From: Halobacterium litoreum
GTDB lineage: Archaea; Halobacteriota; Halobacteria; Halobacteriales; Halobacteriaceae
Direction: 5' to 3'
DNA length: 64,000 nt
Assembly: GCF_021233415.1 (NCBI RefSeq)
Contig: NZ_CP089466.1
Coordinates: 992,001 to 1,056,000 of the forward strand
Below are positions 16,186 to 25,006 of the stretch, one piece after another (within the stretch, counting starts at the first letter, position 1; each line of letters opens with the position of its first letter). The notes below the pieces were generated by a model, which saw nothing but the letters and a program-made list of their open reading frames with translations, was not told the DNA's origin and ran no database searches. A program made the position numbers and the translations under genes.

Positions 16186-18525
16186 ATGCGGCAACGCATC
16201 CAGGCACTGGCGTTAGCACTCGTGGTCGTGGCCTCCGCGTTCGCGGTGGGGCCGACGACCGCGGCGGCCGACGGGGCCGCGACATCGAATCACGCGTCGG
16301 TGACGTTCGACGCGCAGACGAGCGGCGGCTACACCGTCACCGTCGACTCGGTGACACTCGAAGACGGCGGTTTCGTCACGATACACGACGCCTCCGTCAC
16401 TGAGGGCGACGTACTCGCGAGCGTCGTCGGGTCCTCCGACTACCTCGAAGCGGGCACGCACGAGAACGTCACCGTGCGCCTCGACCAGCCCGTGAGCGAG
16501 GACGCGACGCTCGTCGCGATGCCTCACAAGGACACCGACGGCGACCGCGTCTACGAGTTCGTCTCCACCAGCGGCGGCGCGGACGGCCCGTACACCGCCG
16601 ACGGGAGCGCCGTCGTGGACACGGCGGACGTCACCGTCTCGGCGTCCGTCTCGATGAGCGACCAGCCGACTGACGGCAACACCATCGTCCTCGACCGCGT
16701 CGAACTCTCCGAATCCGGGTTCGTCGCCGTCCACGACTCGACGGTGCTCGACGGCGCCGTCTTCGACAGCGTCGTCGGCCACAGCGAGTACCTCGAAGCG
16801 GGCGTCCACGAGAACGTCCGCGTCACGCTCGACGAGGAAGTCGGCAACGAGACGCTGATTCCGATGTCGCACATGGACACGAACGACGACCAGTCGTACT
16901 CGTTCGTGGAGAGCGACGGCGCGAACGACGGACCGTTCACGAACATGGCCGGTGACGCCGTCGTCACCACCGCGTCCGTGACCGCCGCACAGGAGGCGTC
17001 CGCGACGTTCGACGCCCAGACCAGCGGCGGGAACGCGGTCGTCGTGGACTCCGTGTTCGTGCCGGAAGGCGGGTTCGTCACGATGCACGACGCCACCGTC
17101 ACCGAGGGCGCCGTCTTCGACAGCGTCCGCGGCACGAGCGACTACCTCGAACCCGGCCTCCACCGGAACGTCGTGGTGCGCCTCGACAGCCCTCTCAACG
17201 AGACCGGCGCGCTCGTCGCGATGCCCCACATGGACACTGACGGCGACCAGACCTACGACTTCGTGAGTAGCGAAGGCGGCGACGACGGCCCGTACACGGC
17301 TGACGGCGGCGCGGTCGTCGACAGCGGCGAGGTGACCGTCTCCGCGTCGGTCGCCTACGACACGCAGGAGTCCGACGGCAACACCGTCACCATCGACCGC
17401 GTCGACCTCTCCGAACCCGGCTTCGTCGCGATTCACGACCCGAGCGTCGGCGCCGGCGAGGTGTTCGACAGCGTGCTCGGGCACAGCGCGTACCTCGAAG
17501 CGGGCGTCCACACCGACGTGACCGTGACGCTCGACGAGGCAGCGAACGAGTCCCAGACGCTCGTCGCGATGCCGCACATGGACACTGACGGCGACGGCAA
17601 CTACACGTTCGTCGAGAGCGAGGGCGGCGCCGACGGGCCGTTCACCGCGAACGGCGGCGCCGTCGTCGACGCCGGCAACACCATCGTCACCGCGAACGTC
17701 GTCGCGTCGAATCAGGACAGCGACGGCACGACGGTCACCGTCGACTCGGTGACGCTCGCGGACGGCGGCTTCGTCACGATTCACGACGCGAGCGTGACGG
17801 AGGGCGAAGTCTTCGAGAGCGTGCGCGGCACGAGCGACTACCTCGCGCCCGGCACGCACGAGAACGTCACCATCGAACTCGACAGCGCGCTGAGCGGCGA
17901 CGCGACGGTCGTCCCGATGGCCCACATGGACACCGACGGCGACCAGACCTACGACTTCGTGAGCAGTGACGGCGCCGACGACGGCCCGTACACGGCCGCC
18001 GGCAGCCCGGTCGTCACCACCGCGATGCTCGACCTGCCCGCCACCGCGTCCGTGACCTTCGACGACCAGTCGTCGATGAGTGACCGCGTCACCGTGCAGG
18101 AAGCCACGCTCAGCGAGGGCGGCTTCGTCGTCATCCACGCCAGCGACGACGGCGCGCCCGGCGAAGTCCTCGGGCACACCGCCTACCTCGAAGCGGGCAC
18201 GCACGAGGACCTCGACATCCAACTGATGAGCGAGATTTCCGGCGAGACCGAACTCATCGCGATGGCGCACGTCGACTCCGACGGCGACCGGACCTACGAG
18301 TTCCCGGACGCCGACGGTCCGTACACGATGGACGGGAGCGCCGTCGTCGACGCCGGCACCGTCTCGGTCGGCTCGATGGACACCACCGAGATGACGGAGA
18401 CCACCGAGATGATGGACGAGACGACGGCTGACGACGACGAATCCGGCGGCGACACGCCCGGCTTCGGCGTCGCCGTCGCGCTCGTCGCAGTCCTCGGCGC
18501 GGCGCTGCTCGCGCTCCGCGAGTAA
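16186..18525 (+). CDS. PGF-CTERM surface protein with six DUF7282-like repeats
   Basis: A 779-residue secreted protein. Residues 1-27 form a signal peptide (RIQALALALVVVASAFAVG). Six repeats of about 115 residues follow, each with a GGFV(T/A)IHD core, a YLEAGxH turn and an AMPHMDTDGD acidic loop. A Thr/Glu/Met-rich stalk leads to the C-terminal TPGFGVAVALVAVLGAALLA, a PGF-CTERM tail processed and lipid-anchored by archaeosortase A in known cases. The acidic DTDGD loops look calcium-binding, by inference. The ATG at 16186 was chosen from the signal peptide and the promoter spacing. It probably belongs to the cell surface layer; the precise role is unknown. Confidence 0.88.
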   Translation: MRQRIQALALALVVVASAFAVGPTTAAADGAATSNHASVTFDAQTSGGYTVTVDSVTLEDGGFVTIHDASVTEGDVLASVVGSSDYLEAGTHENVTVRLDQPVSEDATLVAMPHKDTDGDRVYEFVSTSGGADGPYTADGSAVVDTADVTVSASVSMSDQPTDGNTIVLDRVELSESGFVAVHDSTVLDGAVFDSVVGHSEYLEAGVHENVRVTLDEEVGNETLIPMSHMDTNDDQSYSFVESDGANDGPFTNMAGDAVVTTASVTAAQEASATFDAQTSGGNAVVVDSVFVPEGGFVTMHDATVTEGAVFDSVRGTSDYLEPGLHRNVVVRLDSPLNETGALVAMPHMDTDGDQTYDFVSSEGGDDGPYTADGGAVVDSGEVTVSASVAYDTQESDGNTVTIDRVDLSEPGFVAIHDPSVGAGEVFDSVLGHSAYLEAGVHTDVTVTLDEAANESQTLVAMPHMDTDGDGNYTFVESEGGADGPFTANGGAVVDAGNTIVTANVVASNQDSDGTTVTVDSVTLADGGFVTIHDASVTEGEVFESVRGTSDYLAPGTHENVTIELDSALSGDATVVPMAHMDTDGDQTYDFVSSDGADDGPYTAAGSPVVTTAMLDLPATASVTFDDQSSMSDRVTVQEATLSEGGFVVIHASDDGAPGEVLGHTAYLEAGTHEDLDIQLMSEISGETELIAMAHVDSDGDRTYEFPDADGPYTMDGSAVVDAGTVSVGSMDTTEMTETTEMMDETTADDDESGGDTPGFGVAVALVAVLGAALLALRE

Positions 18526-18597
18526 GCACCGACTACCCGCGTTTCGACCCGCGAACTATCGCACCCCTTCTTTTCCGCCGGCCCCGTACACCGACGC

Positions 18598-19227
18598 GTG
18601 TTCGACGACCGCGAAGCCGCCGGCCGCGAACTCGCCGCCCTGCTCGCCGAGCGCGGCGTCGCCCCAGACGTCGTGCTCGCCGTGCCCCGGGGCGGCCTGC
18701 CGGTCGGGCGGATGGTCGCCGACCGCTTCGACGTCCCGCTCGACGTGGTCGCGGCGAAGAAACTCGGCGCGCCCGGCAACCCCGAACTCGCCATCGGCGC
18801 CGCCGCCAGCGACGGCACCGTCTGGGTGAACGACGACCTCGTCGCGCGCCTCGGCGTCGACAGCGACTACCTCGCGGCCGAACGCGAGCGAGCCGCCGAA
18901 ACCGCCCGCGAGAAGGTCGACGCGTACCGCGCCGACCGTCCGCCGCTCGACCTCGTCGGCCTGACGGTCGCCGTCGTGGACGACGGCGTGGCGACCGGCG
19001 CGACGACCCGGGCCTGCATCGAGTCGGTGCGCGCGATGGGCGCCGCCCGCGTCGTGCTCGGTGTACCCGTCGGTCCCCAGGACACGCTCGACGAACTCGC
19101 CGGCGTCGCCGACAGCGTGGTCTGCGTCGAGACGCCGGGGTGGTTCGGCGCCGTCGGGCAGGCCTACCGGGACTTCTCACAGGTCTCGGACGCCGACGCG
19201 ATGGCGTACCTCGACGACGGCGAGTGA
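18598..19227 (+). CDS. phosphoribosyltransferase family protein
   Basis: A 209-residue protein with the PRPP-binding motif VAVVDDGVATGATT and an N-terminal VLAVPRGGLPVG loop, typical of the type I phosphoribosyltransferase fold. The start is a GTG at 18598. Similar stand-alone proteins are often annotated only as phosphoribosyltransferase and are sometimes linked with dienelactone-hydrolase-like genes. The base substrate is not predictable. No clear operon partner; the next gene starts 57 bases on behind its own AT-rich box. Confidence 0.82.
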   Translation: MFDDREAAGRELAALLAERGVAPDVVLAVPRGGLPVGRMVADRFDVPLDVVAAKKLGAPGNPELAIGAAASDGTVWVNDDLVARLGVDSDYLAAERERAAETAREKVDAYRADRPPLDLVGLTVAVVDDGVATGATTRACIESVRAMGAARVVLGVPVGPQDTLDELAGVADSVVCVETPGWFGAVGQAYRDFSQVSDADAMAYLDDGE

Positions 19228-19284
19228 CCGCCGCGGGTTCGAGGGGCGACAAAGTTTTTCTGACCGCCCGACGACGCGCTACGT

Positions 19285-19467
19285 ATGGCTCACGAGGCGT
19301 ACGTGCAACTCACCTGTCCGGAATGCCAGAAACACTGGGAGAGTACGCCCAGCGACCTCCCGAAACACGACCAGAACTTCTCCTGTCCGAACTGTCACGC
19401 GACCCGCCGCACGGCGGAGTTCATGCGGACGGACCGCGACCTCGAGAACCTCAAGAACCTCCAGTAA
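19285..19467 (+). CDS. small CxxC zinc-ribbon protein
   Basis: A 60-residue protein with two CxxC pairs (TCPECQ and SCPNCH) that should bind one zinc ion, followed by a basic helical tail. Such short zinc-ribbon proteins are common in haloarchaea and are thought to act in RNA, DNA or protein contacts; the target here is unknown. It is convergent and directly abutting with the aIF2-beta gene, whose stop begins at the next base. Confidence 0.75.
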   Translation: MAHEAYVQLTCPECQKHWESTPSDLPKHDQNFSCPNCHATRRTAEFMRTDRDLENLKNLQ

Positions 19468-19866
19468 TCAGACCGCCGACCGCGCGCCACACGCCTCGCA
19501 GTGGAGGCGTTCGGTGTCGTCCTCGGTGACGAGGTTCGTGTCCGGGAGCCCGCACTCGGGACACGTGACGTACGTTTCGACGTACTCGTCGAGCACCGCC
19601 TCGACGCGGTCCCCGTCGAACTCGCCGGTGAGGCGGGCGCGCCCGCTCTCGTCGATCTGCGCGCTCGTCCCGAGTTCGTTCTGGATGAACTTCAGGACGT
19701 GGTCCTGTTCGCGCCCGAGGCGGTCGAGCGTCGACTGGAAGTTCTCGTACACCGTGACGTTCCCCTCCTTGCGGACGTTCGGCTCCGGTACCTCGAATCG
19801 GCTCTCGCTGCCCGCGATGTCCGGCTTCTGGTCCATCGCGCGGTCGAGTTGCTCTTCGTAGTCCAT
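19468..19866 (-). CDS. eif2b: translation initiation factor IF-2 subunit beta
   Basis: A 132-residue archaeal aIF2-beta, part of the heterotrimer that brings initiator tRNA to the small ribosomal subunit. It has the core domain (about 30-95, FEVPEPNVRKEGNVTVYENF) and the C-terminal zinc ribbon formed by CPECG and CEACG. Length is normal for the archaeal protein. The ATG at 19866 was chosen because the GTG/ATG extension upstream adds unrelated residues. An AT-rich box (cacaaaagcc on the plus strand) lies about 25 bases upstream. It is encoded apart from the alpha and gamma subunits. Confidence 0.93.
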   Translation of the reverse strand: MDYEEQLDRAMDQKPDIAGSESRFEVPEPNVRKEGNVTVYENFQSTLDRLGREQDHVLKFIQNELGTSAQIDESGRARLTGEFDGDRVEAVLDEYVETYVTCPECGLPDTNLVTEDDTERLHCEACGARSAV

Positions 19867-19975
19867 ACCCGAGCGGAGTAGCGGCCCGCACAAAAGCCTT
19901 TCATCGCCAGCGTCGGATACGCGTTACAACCTCCCTAGGGTTTACGAACGGCCGTGTCAACGGTTCTCAGGATAA

Positions 19976-19984
19976 TACTATAAC
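19976..19984 (+). promoter_or_regulatory. TATA box of UPF0058 gene
   Basis: tactataac is centred about 30 bases before the ATG at 20010, the standard archaeal spacing. Confidence 0.6.
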
Positions 19985-20009
19985 CCCGTGCCCGTTAGAA
20001 TCGGGTGTC

Positions 20010-20249
20010 ATGAAGAAGCAGGAGCTCATCCATCTTCACGGCCTTCTCGCGGAGGTCGGGAACTACTACGAACAGCGAGAGAACGAGGACATCCCGCTCG
20101 ACGAGTACGAGGAACTCGGCGTACGCCCGACATCCATCCACAAATCCAAGACCGACCACAAAGCAGCAGTGTTCGCACTGGCAGGCGGCATCACCTCTAC
20201 GATGCACGGCGAAGAGACGGAAGACGCCGTCCCCGCCTCCGCCGACTAA
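20010..20249 (+). CDS. UPF0058 family protein
   Basis: A 79-residue helical protein recognised as UPF0058 from MKKQELIHLHGLLAEVGNYY and the conserved GVRPTSIHKSKTDHKAAVF. Haloarchaea often carry several copies. It has no membrane segment. The biochemical function is unknown. It is convergent with the UPF0212 gene, 53 bases away. Confidence 0.88.
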   Translation: MKKQELIHLHGLLAEVGNYYEQRENEDIPLDEYEELGVRPTSIHKSKTDHKAAVFALAGGITSTMHGEETEDAVPASAD

Positions 20250-20302
20250 GCAGTCCGACGCGACGACCCCTCACGACACAACACCGCCCAGCGGCGGCGC
20301 CG

Positions 20303-20710
20303 TCACGCGGACGCGCCGTCGTCGAAACCGCCGTCCCCGACCGCCTCGCCGTCCTCGTCTCCTCCCGACTCCTCCTCGACGACCTCGACCGACAGCACCT
20401 CCAGTGGGATGTTCTCCAGTCGCTTCCCGATCTCCTTTCGCGCGATGCGCGAGGCGTGTTCCTCGCGCTCGACGTTGAACACCGTCATCTCCAGTTCGAG
20501 CGCGACCAGACTCTCGTCGGCCGCGACGAACGCCGGCTGGAGGTCGTCGCCGCAGTGCGGGCAGGACCGCTCGCCCATGTCTATCTCGACGTAGTTCAGG
20601 TCCGGGTTCAACATCTCCCCGGTCTTCGAGATGGCGATGCGAACGGCCTCGTCTGCGGACTGCACGTCGTACACGGGGACTGCAGCCTCGACGACCACCC
20701 GACAATCCAT
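20303..20710 (-). CDS. UPF0212 (DUF555) family protein
   Basis: A 135-residue archaeal protein of the UPF0212 family. The conserved N-terminus (VVVEAAVPVYDVQSADEAV) and the single pair CPHCGDD are visible. The C-terminus ends in an acidic Gly-rich tail typical of halophiles. The ATG at 20710 starts the conserved domain; the open frame further upstream is antisense to the glycosylase gene. Function unknown. It is divergent from the OGG1-like glycosylase gene, with 87 bases between starts. Confidence 0.88.
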   Translation of the reverse strand: MDCRVVVEAAVPVYDVQSADEAVRIAISKTGEMLNPDLNYVEIDMGERSCPHCGDDLQPAFVAADESLVALELEMTVFNVEREEHASRIARKEIGKRLENIPLEVLSVEVVEEESGGDEDGEAVGDGGFDDGASA

Positions 20711-20797
20711 GACTACGTGACGTGTTCGCAGGCAACGTAGAAGAAATTTGGCCCGGAACCGACGCCGACTTCCCCGCCGGCGACGAACCTCGTCTCG

Positions 20798-21685
20798 ATG
20801 GAACGCGGCGCGATTCCCGTCGACGACGTGCCGGGCGCGGTCGACCTCCAGTCCACGCTGGAGAGCGGCCAGACGTACCTCTGGTGGCGGCCCGACGGCG
20901 CCACCTACGAGACCGACGGCGCGTACGGCGGCGACGCCTGGTACCGCACCGTCGTCGGCGACGACGTGGTCGAAGCCCGACAGACCGAGGACGCAATCGA
21001 GTGGCGTGCCACGACGGACGCCGCCGACCTCGTTCGCGACCTGCTCGGCCTCCGCGACGACCTCCGCGAGATTCGGCGCGCCGCCACCGAGGACGACCTC
21101 GCGCAGGCCGCGTGGGACGCCTACGACGGCCTCCGAATCGTCCGCGACCCCTTCTTCGGTTGCCTGATTTCGTTCATCTGCTCGGCCCAGATGCGCGTCG
21201 AACGCATCTTCGCGATGCAGGAGTCCCTGCGCGCCGAGTACGGCGACCCCATCGACTTCGACGGCGAGACGGTCTACGGCTTCCCGCGACCGGAGACGCT
21301 CGCCGAGGCCACCGAGGACGACCTCCGCGACCTGAAACTCGGCTACCGCGCGCCCTACGTCCAGCGCACCGCCGAGATGGTCGCGTCGGGCGAACTCACC
21401 GAGGAGGACGTCCGGGGTCGAGCGTACGAACTCGCGCGCGAGAAACTCACGGGGTTCGTCGGCGTCGGCGACAAAGTCGCGGACTGCGTGCTCCTGTTCT
21501 CGCTGGGCTACCTCGAAGCCGTCCCCCTCGACACGTGGATGCAGACCGCCATCGAGGACCACTACCCGGACTGCGACCGCGGGAACTACGCCGACACCTC
21601 GCGGGCGTTCCGCGAGCGACTGGGGCCGTACGCCGGCTATACACAAACCTACCTCTTCCACTACCTCCGGTCGGGCGGCGAGTAG
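20798..21685 (+). CDS. ogg: 8-oxoguanine DNA glycosylase, OGG1 type
   Basis: A 295-residue base-excision-repair enzyme with glycosylase and lyase activity in its family. An N-terminal TATA-like fold carries the ESGQTYLWW motif of OGG1 proteins. The HhH-GPD core follows, with the hairpin GFVGVGDKVADC holding the catalytic lysine and VPLDTW holding the conserved aspartate. Length matches archaeal Ogg of the eukaryote-like class. It is a separate gene from the AlkA-type glycosylases at 53-58 kb. Confidence 0.88.
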   Translation: MERGAIPVDDVPGAVDLQSTLESGQTYLWWRPDGATYETDGAYGGDAWYRTVVGDDVVEARQTEDAIEWRATTDAADLVRDLLGLRDDLREIRRAATEDDLAQAAWDAYDGLRIVRDPFFGCLISFICSAQMRVERIFAMQESLRAEYGDPIDFDGETVYGFPRPETLAEATEDDLRDLKLGYRAPYVQRTAEMVASGELTEEDVRGRAYELAREKLTGFVGVGDKVADCVLLFSLGYLEAVPLDTWMQTAIEDHYPDCDRGNYADTSRAFRERLGPYAGYTQTYLFHYLRSGGE

Positions 21686-21730
21686 CGAGCGCGCCGTAGT
21701 TTTTTCGCGGTGTCCGCCGTAGCGCCTCGC

Positions 21731-22009
21731 ATGGCCGACGACACGCGCGCTCACGTCTTCGTTTCCGGGAAGGTCCAGGGCGTCTATTACCGCGCGAACA
21801 CCCGCGACGCCGCCGAAGAGCACGGCGTCGAGGGGTGGGTTCGGAATCTCCGGGACGGCCGCGTCGAGGCCGTCTTCGAGGGGGCCGAGGACGCCGTCGA
21901 GTCGATGGTGGAGTGGTGCCACGAGGGCAGTCCTGCGGCGCGCGTCGAGGGCGTCGACGTGGAGTACGGCGACCCGGAGGGCGTCGAGGGCTTCGAGGTT
22001 CGGCGGTGA
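21731..22009 (+). CDS. acyP: acylphosphatase
   Basis: A 92-residue acylphosphatase that hydrolyses acyl phosphates. The signature VSGKVQGVYYR carries the phosphate-binding arginine, and GWVRNLRDGRVE carries the catalytic asparagine. Length is standard. The ATG at 21731 is preferred because the in-frame extension upstream falls before the conserved domain. It lies 45 bases after the glycosylase and 42 before nnr on the same strand, so these may be cotranscribed. Confidence 0.92.
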   Translation: MADDTRAHVFVSGKVQGVYYRANTRDAAEEHGVEGWVRNLRDGRVEAVFEGAEDAVESMVEWCHEGSPAARVEGVDVEYGDPEGVEGFEVRR

Positions 22010-22051
22010 GTCGCCCACGGATTTAGGGTGGGCGGCGTCGAACGTCCGGGC

Positions 22052-23488
22052 ATGATTACGAGCGACCGGATGGCCGCCGTCGACCGGAACGCCGAGGCGG
22101 TCGGCGTCCCCCGGAAGCAGTTGATGGAGTCCAGCGGGAACGCCGTCGCCCGCGAGGTGCGCGAGGTGGCGGACGCTGGCGCGAGCGTCGCAATCGTCGC
22201 CGGGCGCGGGAACAACGGCGGGGACGCGTTCGTCGCCGCGCGCTTCCTCGACGACTACGACGCGACCGTCCACCTGCTCGGGCGCCCCGAGTCCATCGCG
22301 ACCGACATCAGCCGCGAGAACTGGGACGCGCTCGAAGCCGGCGAGTACGACGCGCGCGCTGTAACGGATTCACAGAGCCTCGACCTCGGCGACCCGGACG
22401 TCATCGTGGACGCCGTGCTCGGCACGGGCGTCTCGGGCGCGCCCCGGGAACCCGAGGCGACGGCAATCGAGGCCGTCAACGACGCGGACGCGGCGGTCGT
22501 CGCCGTCGACGTGCCCTCCGGGATGGACGCCGACACCGGCGAGACGCCGGGCGTCGCGGTGGACGCCGACCGCGTCGTGACGTTCCACGACACCAAGCCC
22601 GCGCTCGCCGACCGCGACGACGTGACCGTCGCGGACATCGGCATCCCCGAGGCCGCCGAACTGTTCGTCGGCCCCGGCGACCTGCTCCAGTTGGAGCGCG
22701 ACCCGCACGCCCACAAGGGCGACTTCGGGCGCGTGCTCGTGGTCGGCGGCGGCCCCTACACCGGCGCCCCAGCGCTCTCTGCGCAGGCCGCGCTCCGGGC
22801 GGGCGCCGACCTCGCGTACCTCGCGGTGCCCGACGAGGTCGCCGACCCGATTCGCGGGTACAGCGAGAACCTCATCGTGGACTCGCTGGTCGGCACTAGA
22901 CTCGTCCCCGAGCACGTCCCGGAACTGCTCGCGCGCGCCGAGGACGTTGACGTTGTCGTGCTCGGCCCGGGTCTCGGCGACGCCGACGGCACGCTCACCG
23001 CGGTCCGCGAGTTCCTCGCCGACTACGACGGGAAGGCGGTCGTGGACGCCGACGCCCTGCAGGTCGTCCCCGGCGTGGAGACGGACGCCGACCTCGTCTG
23101 CACGCCCCACCAGGGCGAACTCGCGGACATGGGCGGCCCGAAGGCCGACGATTGGGAGGAGCGCGCCGACGCCGTCGAATCGTTCGCCGCCGAACTCGGC
23201 CACACCTTGCTCGTGAAGGGCGCGTACGACGTGGTTTCGGACGGCGAGACGACGCGCGCGAACCGAACGGGGAACCCCGGAATGACGGTCGGCGGCACCG
23301 GCGACGTGCTCGCCGGCGCGACGGGCGCGCTGTTCTCGACGCTCGACGCGGTGGACGCGGCGGGCGTCGGCGCCTACGCGAACGGCGCGGCGGGCGACCG
23401 CGTGGTCGACGAACAGAGGTACGGCCTGCTCGCGACGGACCTGCTGGACGCGCTCCCGCGGGCGCTGTGGGGTGAGGAAAGTGACTGA
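22052..23488 (+). CDS. nnr: bifunctional NAD(P)H-hydrate repair enzyme
   Basis: A 478-residue two-domain metabolite-repair enzyme. The N-terminal domain (1-205) is the NAD(P)HX epimerase (AGRGNNGGDAFVAAR, VVAVDVPSGMDADTG). The C-terminal domain (215-478) is the ADP-dependent dehydratase (HKGDFGRVLVVGGG, NRTGNPGMTVGGTGDVLAG). Together they restore damaged nicotinamide cofactors. The ATG at 22052 gives the usual MITSDRMAAVDRNAE start. The gene ends 8 bases inside moaC, implying translational coupling. Confidence 0.93.
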   Translation: MITSDRMAAVDRNAEAVGVPRKQLMESSGNAVAREVREVADAGASVAIVAGRGNNGGDAFVAARFLDDYDATVHLLGRPESIATDISRENWDALEAGEYDARAVTDSQSLDLGDPDVIVDAVLGTGVSGAPREPEATAIEAVNDADAAVVAVDVPSGMDADTGETPGVAVDADRVVTFHDTKPALADRDDVTVADIGIPEAAELFVGPGDLLQLERDPHAHKGDFGRVLVVGGGPYTGAPALSAQAALRAGADLAYLAVPDEVADPIRGYSENLIVDSLVGTRLVPEHVPELLARAEDVDVVVLGPGLGDADGTLTAVREFLADYDGKAVVDADALQVVPGVETDADLVCTPHQGELADMGGPKADDWEERADAVESFAAELGHTLLVKGAYDVVSDGETTRANRTGNPGMTVGGTGDVLAGATGALFSTLDAVDAAGVGAYANGAAGDRVVDEQRYGLLATDLLDALPRALWGEESD

Positions 23489-23981
23489 CGGCGAGTCGGG
23501 TGCGGCCGACGACCTCACGCACACGACCGACGACGGCGACGTGCAGATGGTGGACGTGGGCGACAAGCCCGACACGGCCCGCCGGGCGGTCGCACGGGGC
23601 GAGATTCACCTCGCCGAGCCGACCGTGGACGCGATTCGCGGCGACGAAATCGGGAAGGGCGACGTGCTCGCGACGGCGCGCGTCGGCGCGGTGCAGGCCG
23701 TCAAGCACACGTGGGAGACGATTCCGATGTGCCACCAGATTCCAATCACGAACGTCGCGACTGACTTCGACGTGCGCGAGGACCGCGTGGTGCTGGAGGT
23801 CGCCGTCGAGACGACCGGGAAGACCGGCTGCGAGATGGAGGCCTTAGAGGGCGTCACTACTGGGCTGAACGTCGTCTGGGACATGGTGAAGGCGGCGGAG
23901 AAAGACGACGAGGGGCAGTACCCGGGGACGCGAATCGAGGGCGTCGAGGTCGTGGCGAAGGAGAAGCGCCGACTGGACTGA
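23481..23981 (+). CDS. moaC: cyclic pyranopterin monophosphate synthase
   Basis: A 166-residue MoaC that makes cyclic pyranopterin monophosphate for the molybdenum cofactor. Conserved features are the substrate motif MCHQIPI, TGCEMEAL, and the lysine/aspartate motif VKAAEKDD. The GTG at 23481 overlaps the nnr stop and is preceded by a good ribosome-binding sequence (ggtgagg); a GTG at 23472 is the alternative. The nnr-moaC overlap appears to be a compact cofactor-maintenance pair. Confidence 0.9.
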   Translation: MTDGESGAADDLTHTTDDGDVQMVDVGDKPDTARRAVARGEIHLAEPTVDAIRGDEIGKGDVLATARVGAVQAVKHTWETIPMCHQIPITNVATDFDVREDRVVLEVAVETTGKTGCEMEALEGVTTGLNVVWDMVKAAEKDDEGQYPGTRIEGVEVVAKEKRRLD

Positions 23982-24199
23982 GCCGCGCTCGGTCGGGCCC
24001 GCGTCGCGAATCGCCAGACTGCTGCTCGAAGGGTCGTCTTTCCCGGCCGTGGCGCGACGCGCCCCACGACGGGAGTCCGGTACGCTCACCGTTCCGGGAA
24101 GCGTGCCCGCCCTTACTGATTCGCGCCCCGTGGTAAGCCAACCGACCAGTCTATTCTACAACAAATAACGAAGAGCACAGGCGTCGTCTGTCGATTCGT
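23982..24199. other. intergenic region before DUF4397 gene
   Basis: No convincing gene in 218 bases. The last 60 bases are AT-rich (tattctacaacaaataac) and probably hold the promoter of the DUF4397 gene. Confidence 0.5.
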
Positions 24200-24964
24200 A
24201 TGCAACTCGAACTGTCACGGACACTAACGGCGGTGCTACTCGCCGCACTCGTCGCGGGAGCAGTCGCCACGACGGGAGCGCTCGCCGCGAGCGCCGCCGA
24301 AACCGCCGAAAACCCACAGAACGTAGCCTACCTCAACGTCGCGCACGCGTCGCCCGACGCACCGGCCGTCGACGTGTACGTCGACAACGAGACCGCACTC
24401 GAGGACTTCGCGTTCGGCGACGTCAGCGACTACCTCGAACTGGACGCCGGTGCGCACACCGTCGCCATCACCGTCGCCGACGACCGCAGCGCAGTCGTCT
24501 TCGAGGGGAACCTGACGCTCGAACGCGGCACCGCCACCACCGTCGCGGCCGCCGGCGAGGTGAGCGAGAACGGCACGACCGCGTTCGCGCCGCGTGTCTT
24601 CCCGAACGACGCGCTGACGCCAGACAACGACTACGCGGCCGTCCGCGTCGCCCACCTCTCGCCCGACGCCCCCACGGTCGACGTGACCGCCGAGGACGGC
24701 GACGTGGTGCTCGCCGAGAACGTCAGCTTCGGGAACGCCTCGGCGTACGTGACGGTGCCCGCCGGCGACTACGAGGTCGAGATCCGCGCGGACACCCCGA
24801 ACGCCGACGGGCCCGTGGTCGCGACCGTGGACGTCTCGCTAGACGACGAAGAAGCCTACACCGCGTGGGCGGTCGGATACGCGTCGCCCGACGATGCGCC
24901 CGCAGACACGCCGTTCGAGGTCATCCTGACCGAGGACGCGTCCGTGACCGTCGAACTGCCGTAA
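24200..24964 (+). CDS. secreted protein with two DUF4397 repeats
   Basis: A 254-residue exported protein. A signal peptide covers about residues 1-34 (TLTAVLLAALVAGAVATTG). Two DUF4397 repeats follow, each opening with a characteristic V(A)HxSPDAPxVDV motif (AHASPDAPAVDVYVD near 50; AHLSPDAPTVDV near 155). There is no PGF-CTERM tail or lipobox, so it may be released or loosely wall-bound. DUF4397 proteins are thought to be extracellular beta-rich domains; binding partners are unknown. Confidence 0.85.
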   Translation: MQLELSRTLTAVLLAALVAGAVATTGALAASAAETAENPQNVAYLNVAHASPDAPAVDVYVDNETALEDFAFGDVSDYLELDAGAHTVAITVADDRSAVVFEGNLTLERGTATTVAAAGEVSENGTTAFAPRVFPNDALTPDNDYAAVRVAHLSPDAPTVDVTAEDGDVVLAENVSFGNASAYVTVPAGDYEVEIRADTPNADGPVVATVDVSLDDEEAYTAWAVGYASPDDAPADTPFEVILTEDASVTVELP

Positions 24965-25006
24965 CTTCGAGAGGACTCGGACACGCGACCGGGGCTGCGT
25001 TCGCGG

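Noticed and set aside
16213-18270. A 685-residue minus-strand frame opposite the surface protein
   Set aside because: It is a repeat-driven antisense shadow of the six-repeat gene; codon use and promoter evidence favour the plus strand.
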